Shown: one piece after another, positions 55,957 through 64,000 of the stretch
Position numbering within the stretch: position 1 is the stretch's first letter
How the letters are laid out: every line of letters starts with the position of its first letter
NCBI GenBank assembly: GCA_037893225.1
Contig: JAZGUH010001200.1
Location: forward strand, 62,001-126,000
Length of the DNA: 64,000 nucleotides
Origin: Hippasteria phrygiana
Lineage: Eukaryota; Echinodermata; Asteroidea; Valvatida; Goniasteridae
Direction: 5' to 3'
Position numbers and translations under genes: made by a program
The notes under the pieces: model-generated
What the model saw: the letters and a program-made list of their open reading frames with translations, nothing else
The model's database searches: none
What the model was told of the DNA's origin: nothing

Positions 55957-55961
55957 TAAGC
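55957..55961. repeat. Target site duplication, right copy (TAAGC)
   Basis: Second copy of TAAGC, directly after the terminal ACTACT of the element; the satellite then resumes with TATCCATACATG. Register arithmetic across the insertion (a net gain of 17101 bp) agrees with 17096 bp of element plus 5 duplicated bases. Confidence 0.88.
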
Positions 55962-57168
55962 TATCCATACATGTCAAAATTACTGAATTTGGTTGATATT
56001 TCATGCAATTATGAATGAGTAAAGCAAGTCCATACCCCAGGGAATTTGACATGCATGGAGCAATAAATAGAAGGTAATATGCACACAGATGTTGGCCGGA
56101 AAGAAAATAAACATTGCGAGGTTTGAATTTTCTCCACAAGTTTTAACTCTAGGAAGCCGCCGATGATTGCAACATGTAGCGCCAGATCTAAGCTATCCAT
56201 ACATGTCAAAATTACTGCATTTGGTTGATATTTCATGCAATTATGAATGAATAAAGCAAGTCTATACCCCAGGGAATTTGACATGCATGGAGAAATAAAT
56301 AGACGGTAATATGTACACAGATGTTGGCCGGAAAGAAAATGAACTTTGCGAGGTTTGAATTTTCTCCACAAGTTTTAACTCTAAGAAGCCGCCGATAATT
56401 GCAACATGTAGCGCCAGATCTAAGCTATCCATACATGTCAAAATTACTGAATTTGGTTGATATTTCATGCAATTATGAATGAGTAAAGCAAGTCCATACC
56501 CCAGGGAATTTGACATGCATGGAGCAATAAATAGAAGGTAATATGCACACAGATGTTGGCCGGAAAGAAAATAAACATTGCGAGGTTTGAATTTTCTCCA
56601 CAAGTGTTAACTCTAAGAAGCCGCCGATAATTGCAACATGTAGCGCCAGATCTAAGCTATCCATACATGTCAAAATTACTGAATTTGGTTGATATTTCAT
56701 GCAATTATGAATGAATAAAGCAAGTCCATACCCCAGGGAATTTGACATGCATGGAGCAATAAATAGACGGTAATATGTACACAGATGTTGGCCGGAAAGA
56801 AAATAAACATTGCGAGGTTTGAATTTTCTCCACAAGTGTTAACTCTAAGAAGCCGCCGATAATTGCAACATGTAGCGCCAGATCTAAGCTATCCATACAT
56901 GTCAAAATTACTGAATTTGGTTGATATTTCGTGCAATTATGAATGAGTAAAGCACGTCCATACCCCAGGGAATTTGACATGCATGGAGCAATAAATAGAC
57001 GGTAACATGTACACAGATGTTGGCCGGAAAGAAAATAAACATTGCGAGGTTTGAATTTTCTCCACAAGTTTTAACTCTAAGAAGCCGCCGATAATTGCAA
57101 CATGTAGCGCCAGATCTAAGCTATCCATACATGTCAAAATTACTGAATTTGGTTGATATTTCATGCAA

Positions 57169-60100
57169 TTATGAATGAGTAAAGCAAGTCCATACCCCAG
57201 GGAATTTGACATGCATGGAGCAATAAATAGAAGGTAATATGCACACAGATGTTGGCCGGAAAGAAAATAAACATTGCGAGGTTTGAATTTTCTCCACAAG
57301 TTTTAACTCTAGGAAGCCGCCGATGATTGCAACATGTAGCGCCAGATCTAAGCTATCCATACATGTCAAAATTACTGCATTTGGTTGATATTTCATGCAA
57401 TTATGAATGAATAAAGCAAGTCTATACCCCAGGGAATTTGACATGCATGGAGAAATAAATAGACGGTAATATGTACACAGATGTTGGCCGGAAAGAAAAT
57501 GAACATTGCGAGGTTTGAATTTTCTCCACAAGTTTTAACTCTAAGAAGCCGCCGATAATTGCAACATGTAGCGCCAGATCTAAGCTATCCATACATGTCA
57601 AAATTACTGAATTTGGTTGATATTTCATGCAATTATGAATGAGTAAAGCAAGTCCATACCCCAGGGAATTTGACATGCATGGAGCAATAAATAGAAGGTA
57701 ATATGCACACAGATGTTGGCCGGAAAGAAAATAAACATTGCGAGGTTTGAATTTTCTCCACAAGTGTTAACTCTAAGAAGCCGCCGATAATTGCAACATG
57801 TAGCGCCAGATCTAAGCTATCCATACATGTCAAAATTACTGAATTTGGTTGATATTTCATGCAATTATGAATGAGTAAAGCAAGTCCATACCCCAGGGAA
57901 TTTGACATGCATGGAGCAATAAATAGACGGTAACATGTACACAGATGTTGGCCGGAAAGAAAATAAACATTGCGAGGTTTGAATTTTCTCCACAAGTTTT
58001 AACTCTAGGAAGCCGCCGATGATTGCAACATGTAGCGCCAGATCTAAGCTATCCATACATGTCAAAATTACTGTATTTGGTTGATATTTCATGCAATTAT
58101 GAATGAGTAGAGCAAGTCCATACCCCAGGGAATTTGACAGGCATGGAGCAATAAATAGAAGGTAATATGCACACAGATGTTGGCCGGAAAGAAAATAAAC
58201 ATTGCGAGGTTTGAATTTTCTCCACAAGTTTTAACTCTAGGAAGCCGCCGATGATTGCAACATGTAGCGCCAGATCTAAGCTATCCATACATGTCAAAAT
58301 TACTGCATTTGGTTGATATTTCATGCAATTATGAATGAATAAAGCAAGTCCATACCCCAGGGAATTTGACATGCATGGAGCAATAAATAGACGGTAATAT
58401 GTACACAGATGTTGGCCGGAAAGAAAATAAACATTGCGAGGTTTGAATTTTCTCCACAAGTGTTAACTCTAAGAAGCCGCCGATAATTGCAACATGTAGC
58501 GCCAGATCTAAGCTATCCATACATGTCAAAATTACTGAATTTGGTTGATATTTCGTGCAATTATGAATGAGTAAAGCAAGTCCATACCCCAGGGAATTTG
58601 ACATGCATGGAGCAATAAATAGACGGTAACATGTACACAGATGTTGGCCGGAAAGAAAATAAACATTGCGAGGTTTGAATTTTCTCAACAAGTTTTAACT
58701 CTAGGAAGCCGCCGATGATTGCAACATGTAGCGCCAGATCTAAGCTATCCATACATGTCAAAATTACTGCATTTGGTTGATATTTCATGCAATTATGAAT
58801 GAATAAAGCAAGTCTATACCCCAGGGAATTTGACATGCATGGAGAAATAAATATACGGTAATATGTACACAGATGTTGGCCGGAAAGAAAATAAACATTG
58901 CGAGGTTTGAATTTTCTCCACAAGTGTTAACTCTAAGAAGCCGCCGATAATTGCAACATGTAGCGCCAGATCTAAGCTATCCATACATGTCAAAATTACT
59001 GAATTTGGTTGATATTTCATGCAATTATGAATGAGTAAAGCAAGTCCATACCCCAGGGAATTTGACATGCATGGAGCAATAAATAGACGGTAACATGTAC
59101 ACAGATGTTGGCCGGAAAGAAAATAAACATTGCGAGGTTTGAATATTCTCCACAAGTTTTAACTCTAGGAAGCCGCCGATGATTGCAACATGTAGCGCCA
59201 GATCTAAGCTATCCATACATGTCAAAATTACTGTATTTGGTTGATATTTCATGCAATTATGAATGAGTAGAGCAAGTCCATACCCCATTGAATTTGACAG
59301 GCATGGAGCAATAAATAGAAGGTAATATGCACACAGATGTTGGCCGGAAAGAAAATAAACATTGCGAGGTTTGAATTTTCTCCACAAGTTTTAACTCTAG
59401 GAAGCCGCCGATGATTGCAACATGTAGCGCCAGATCTAAGCTATCCATACATGTCAAAATTACTGAATTTGGTTGATATTTCATGCAATTATGAATGAGT
59501 AGAGCAAGTCCATACCCCAGGGAATTTGACAGGCATGGAGCAATAAATAGAAGGTAATATGCACACAGATGTTGGCCGGAAAGAAAATAAACATTGCGAG
59601 GTTTGAATTTTCTCAACAAGTTTTAACTCTAGGAAGCCGCCGATGATTGCAACATGTAGCGCCAGATCTAAGCTATCCATACATGTCAAAATTACTGCAT
59701 TTGGTTGATATTTCATGCAATTATGAATGAATAAAGCAAGTCTATACCCCAGGGAATTTGACATGCATGGAGAAATAAATAGACGGTAATATGTACACAG
59801 ATGTTGGCCGGAAAGAAAATAAACATTGCGAGGTTTGAATTTTCTCCACAAGTGTTAACTCTAAGAAGCCGCCGATAATTGCAACATGTAGCGCCAGATC
59901 TAAGCTATCCATACATGTCAAAATTACTGAATTTGGTTGATATTTCATGCAATTATGAATGAGTAAAGCAAGTCCATACCCCAGGGAATTTGACATGCAT
60001 GGAGCAATAAATAGACGGTAACATGTACACAGATGTTGGCCGTAAAGAAAATAAACATTGCGAGGTTTGAATATTCTCCACAAGTTTTAACTCTAGGAAG

Positions 60101-63100
60101 CCGCCGATGATTGCAACATGTAGCGCCAGATCTAAGCTATCCATACATGTCAAAATTACTGTATTTGGTTGATATTTCATGCAATTATGAATGAGTAGAG
60201 CAAGTCCATACCCCATTGAATTTGACAGGCATGGAGCAATAAATAGAAGGTAATATGCACACAGATGTTGGCCGGAAAGAAAATAAACATTGCGAGGTTT
60301 GAATTTTCTCCACAAGTTTTAACTCTAGGAAGCCGCCGATGATTGCAACATGTAGCGCCAGATCTAAGCTATCCATACATGTCAAAATTACTGCATTTGG
60401 TTGATATTTCATGCAATTATGAATGAATAAAGCAAGTCCATACCCCAGGGAATTTGACATGCATGGAGCAATAAATAGACGGTAACATGTACACAGATGT
60501 TGGCCGGAAAGAAAATGAACATTGCGAGGTTTGAATTTTCTCCACAAGTTTTAACTCTAAGAAGCCGCCGATAATTGCAACATGTAGCGCCAGATCTAAG
60601 CTATCCATACATGTCAAAATTACTGAATTTGGTTGATATTTCATGCAATTATGAATGAGTAGAGCAAGTCCATACCCCAGGGAATTTGACATGCATGGAG
60701 CAATAAATAGAAGGTAATATGCACACAGATGTTGGCCGGAAAGAAAATAAACATTGCGAGGTTTGAATTTTCTCAACAAGTTTTAACTCTAGGAAGCCGC
60801 CGATGATTGCAACATGTAGCGCCAGATCTAAGCTATCCATACATGTCAAAATTACTGAATTTGGTTGATATTTCATGCAATTATGAATGAGTAAAGCAAG
60901 TCCATACCCCAGGGAATTTGACATGCATGGAGCAATAAATAGAAGGTAATATGCACACAGATGTTGGCCGGAAAGAAAATAAACATTGCGAGGTTTGAAT
61001 TTTCTCCACAAGTTTTAACTCTAGGAAGCCGCCGATGATTGCAACATGTAGCGCCAGATCTAAGCTATCCATACATGTCAAAATTACTGCATTTGGTTGA
61101 TATTTCATGCAATTATGAATGAATAAAGCAAGTCTATACCCCAGGGAATTTGACATGCATGGAGAAATAAATAGACGGTAATATGTACACAGATGTTGGC
61201 CGGAAAGAAAATGAACATTGCGAGGTTTGAATTTTCTCCACAAGTTTTAACTCTAAGAAGCCGCCGATAATTGCAACATGTAGCGCCAGATCTAAGCTAT
61301 CCATACATGTCAAAATTACTGAATTTGGTTGATATTTCATGCAATTATGAATGAGTAAAGCAAGTCCATACCCCAGGGAATTTGACATGCATGGAGCAAT
61401 AAATAGAAGGTAATATGCACACAGATGTTGGCCGGAAAGAAAATAAACATTGCGAGGTTTGAATTTTCTCCACAAGTGTTAACTCTAAGAAGCCGCCGAT
61501 AATTGCAACATGTAGCGCCAGATCTAAGCTATCCATACATGTCAAAATTACTGAATTTGGTTGATATTTCATGCAATTATGAATGAGTAAAGCAAGTCCA
61601 TACCCCAGGGAATTTGACATGCATGGAGCAATAAATAGACGGTAACATGTACACAGATGTTGGCCGGAAAGAAAATAAACATTGCGAGGTTTGAATTTTC
61701 TCCACAAGTTTTAACTCTAGGAAGCCGCCGATGATTGCAACATGTAGCGCCAGATCTAAGCTATCCATACATGTCAAAATTACTGTATTTGGTTGATATT
61801 TCATGCAATTATGAATGAGTAGAGCAAGTCCATACCCCAGGGAATTTGACAGGCATGGAGCAATAAATAGAAGGTAATATGCACACAGATGTTGGCCGGA
61901 AAGAAAATAAACATTGCGAGGTTTGAATTTTCTCCACAAGTTTTAACTCTAGGAAGCCGCCGATGATTGCAACATGTAGCGCCAGATCTAAGCTATCCAT
62001 ACATGTCAAAATTACTGCATTTGGTTGATATTTCATGCAATTATGAATGAATAAAGCAAGTCCATACCCCAGGGAATTTGACATGCATGGAGCAATAAAT
62101 AGACGGTAATATGTACACAGATGTTGGCCGGAAAGAAAATAAACATTGCGAGGTTTGAATTTTCTCCACAAGTGTTAACTCTAAGAAGCCGCCGATAATT
62201 GCAACATGTAGCGCCAGATCTAAGCTATCCATACATGTCAAAATTACTGAATTTGGTTGATATTTCGTGCAATTATGAATGAGTAAAGCAAGTCCATACC
62301 CCAGGGAATTTGACATGCATGGAGCAATAAATAGACGGTAACATGTACACAGATGTTGGCCGGAAAGAAAATAAACATTGCGAGGTTTGAATTTTCTCAA
62401 CAAGTTTTAACTCTAGGAAGCCGCCGATGATTGCAACATGTAGCGCCAGATCTAAGCTATCCATACATGTCAAAATTACTGCATTTGGTTGATATTTCAT
62501 GCAATTATGAATGAATAAAGCAAGTCTATACCCCAGGGAATTTGACATGCATGGAGAAATAAATATACGGTAATATGTACACAGATGTTGGCCGGAAAGA
62601 AAATAAACATTGCGAGGTTTGAATTTTCTCCACAAGTGTTAACTCTAAGAAGCCGCCGATAATTGCAACATGTAGCGCCAGATCTAAGCTATCCATACAT
62701 GTCAAAATTACTGAATTTGGTTGATATTTCATGCAATTATGAATGAGTAAAGCAAGTCCATACCCCAGGGAATTTGACATGCATGGAGCAATAAATAGAC
62801 GGTAACATGTACACAGATGTTGGCCGGAAAGAAAATAAACATTGCGAGGTTTGAATATTCTCCACAAGTTTTAACTCTAGGAAGCCGCCGATGATTGCAA
62901 CATGTAGCGCCAGATCTAAGCTATCCATACATGTCAAAATTACTGTATTTGGTTGATATTTCATGCAATTATGAATGAGTAGAGCAAGTCCATACCCCAT
63001 TGAATTTGACAGGCATGGAGCAATAAATAGAAGGTAATATGCACACAGATGTTGGCCGGAAAGAAAATAAACATTGCGAGGTTTGAATTTTCTCCACAAG

Positions 63101-64000
63101 TTTTAACTCTAGGAAGCCGCCGATGATTGCAACATGTAGCGCCAGATCTAAGCTATCCATACATGTCAAAATTACTGAATTTGGTTGATATTTCATGCAA
63201 TTATGAATGAGTAGAGCAAGTCCATACCCCAGGGAATTTGACAGGCATGGAGCAATAAATAGAAGGTAATATGCACACAGATGTTGGCCGGAAAGAAAAT
63301 AAACATTGCGAGGTTTGAATTTTCTCAACAAGTTTTAACTCTAGGAAGCCGCCGATGATTGCAACATGTAGCGCCAGATCTAAGCTATCCATACATGTCA
63401 AAATTACTGCATTTGGTTGATATTTCATGCAATTATGAATGAATAAAGCAAGTCTATACCCCAGGGAATTTGACATGCATGGAGAAATAAATAGACGGTA
63501 ATATGTACACAGATGTTGGCCGGAAAGAAAATAAACATTGCGAGGTTTGAATTTTCTCCACAAGTGTTAACTCTAAGAAGCCGCCGATAATTGCAACATG
63601 TAGCGCCAGATCTAAGCTATCCATACATGTCAAAATTACTGAATTTGGTTGATATTTCATGCAATTATGAATGAGTAAAGCAAGTCCATACCCCAGGGAA
63701 TTTGACATGCATGGAGCAATAAATAGACGGTAACATGTACACAGATGTTGGCCGTAAAGAAAATAAACATTGCGAGGTTTGAATATTCTCCACAAGTTTT
63801 AACTCTAGGAAGCCGCCGATGATTGCAACATGTAGCGCCAGATCTAAGCTATCCATACATGTCAAAATTACTGTATTTGGTTGATATTTCATGCAATTAT
63901 GAATGAGTAGAGCAAGTCCATACCCCATTGAATTTGACAGGCATGGAGCAATAAATAGAAGGTAATATGCACACAGATGTTGGCCGGAAAGAAAATAAAC
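57169..64000. repeat. 16-monomer higher-order repeat (3712 bp), right arm
   Basis: The order of variant monomers from 57169 to about 60288 is repeated from 60881 to the window end at a constant offset of 3712 bp (16 x 232). Private markers confirm it: GGCCGTAAAG occurs at about 60041 and 63753, and ATATACGG at 58851 and 62563. The second copy runs off the window, so the true copy number is unknown. Confidence 0.88.

Larger units (their letters stand above)
55957..64000. repeat. 232-bp satellite tandem array, right arm
   Basis: The same satellite as the left arm continues to the window edge, about 34.7 monomers. Register is exact: landmarks at 56009 and 63665 are 33 x 232 apart. The register also matches the left arm once 17101 bp are removed (38908 + 17101 = 56009). 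The first monomer is the second half of the one broken by the mobile element: the left half carries GATAATTGC and the right half ACTGAATTT, a linked pair in intact monomers. The GAACTTTGCG variant, common in the left arm from about 13 kb on, occurs here only near 56341. From about 57.2 kb the monomers resemble those at 4-15 kb of the left arm. Confidence 0.97.

Noticed and set aside
55715..56139. Frames of 93 and 94 codons across the right TIR and satellite
   Set aside because: Mirror images of the left junction frame; chance open frames in an inverted repeat.
1..64000. CENP-B-box in the satellite monomer
   Set aside because: No stretch of the monomer matches the CENP-B-box core pattern by eye; CCGGAAAG alone is not enough.

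Overview
The window is metazoan genomic DNA made of two things: a very long tandem satellite array with a 232-bp period (1-38860 and 55957-64000), and one complete, apparently intact Polinton/Maverick element (adintovirus-like integrated DNA virus) of about 17.1 kb inserted in it (38861-55956). The host cannot be named from the sequence. The intronless gene set, and in particular the uncharacterised coiled-coil/membrane proteins at 39841-43572, look to me most like those of Polintons in aquatic invertebrates such as cnidarians or molluscs; this is recall, not a database result.

Satellite: the monomer register is kept exactly across both arms, with no net insertion or deletion in about 167 left-arm monomers. 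Monomers fall into two main linked-variant classes and are organised in nested multi-monomer duplications, with offsets of 1392, 2552, 2784, 3248, 3712, 4640 and 5568 bp, all multiples of 232. The register also continues across the element: the insertion adds exactly 17101 bp, that is 17096 bp of element plus a 5-bp target duplication (TAAGC).

Element: terminal inverted repeats of about 247 bp start AGTAGT and are essentially identical except near their inner ends. Left to right the genes are: a small acidic Cys-containing protein (+); three coiled-coil/membrane proteins (-), two of them paralogues; four small or medium proteins (-), two of them with clear membrane segments; the packaging ATPase (-); the major capsid protein (-); a small membrane protein (-); a DDE integrase (+); a 521-residue conserved Polinton-type protein (-); two tandem penton-like minor capsid proteins (+,+); and a 1318-residue protein-primed family B DNA polymerase (-). 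Together they cover replication (PolB), integration (integrase), packaging (ATPase) and the shell (MCP, mCP). No adenovirus-type maturation protease, usually present in Polintons, can be seen.

Regulation: almost every gene has a TATAAAA- or TAAA-like motif abutting its ATG. A 20-bp block is identical at the starts of the two genes that point inward from the TIRs. Two pairs of divergent genes share intergenic spaces of about 40 bp, and a strong A8/T9 hairpin separates the first convergent pair. A 16-unit, 11-bp-phased repeat array lies between the packaging ATPase and its downstream neighbours and even encodes the last residues of the ATPase.
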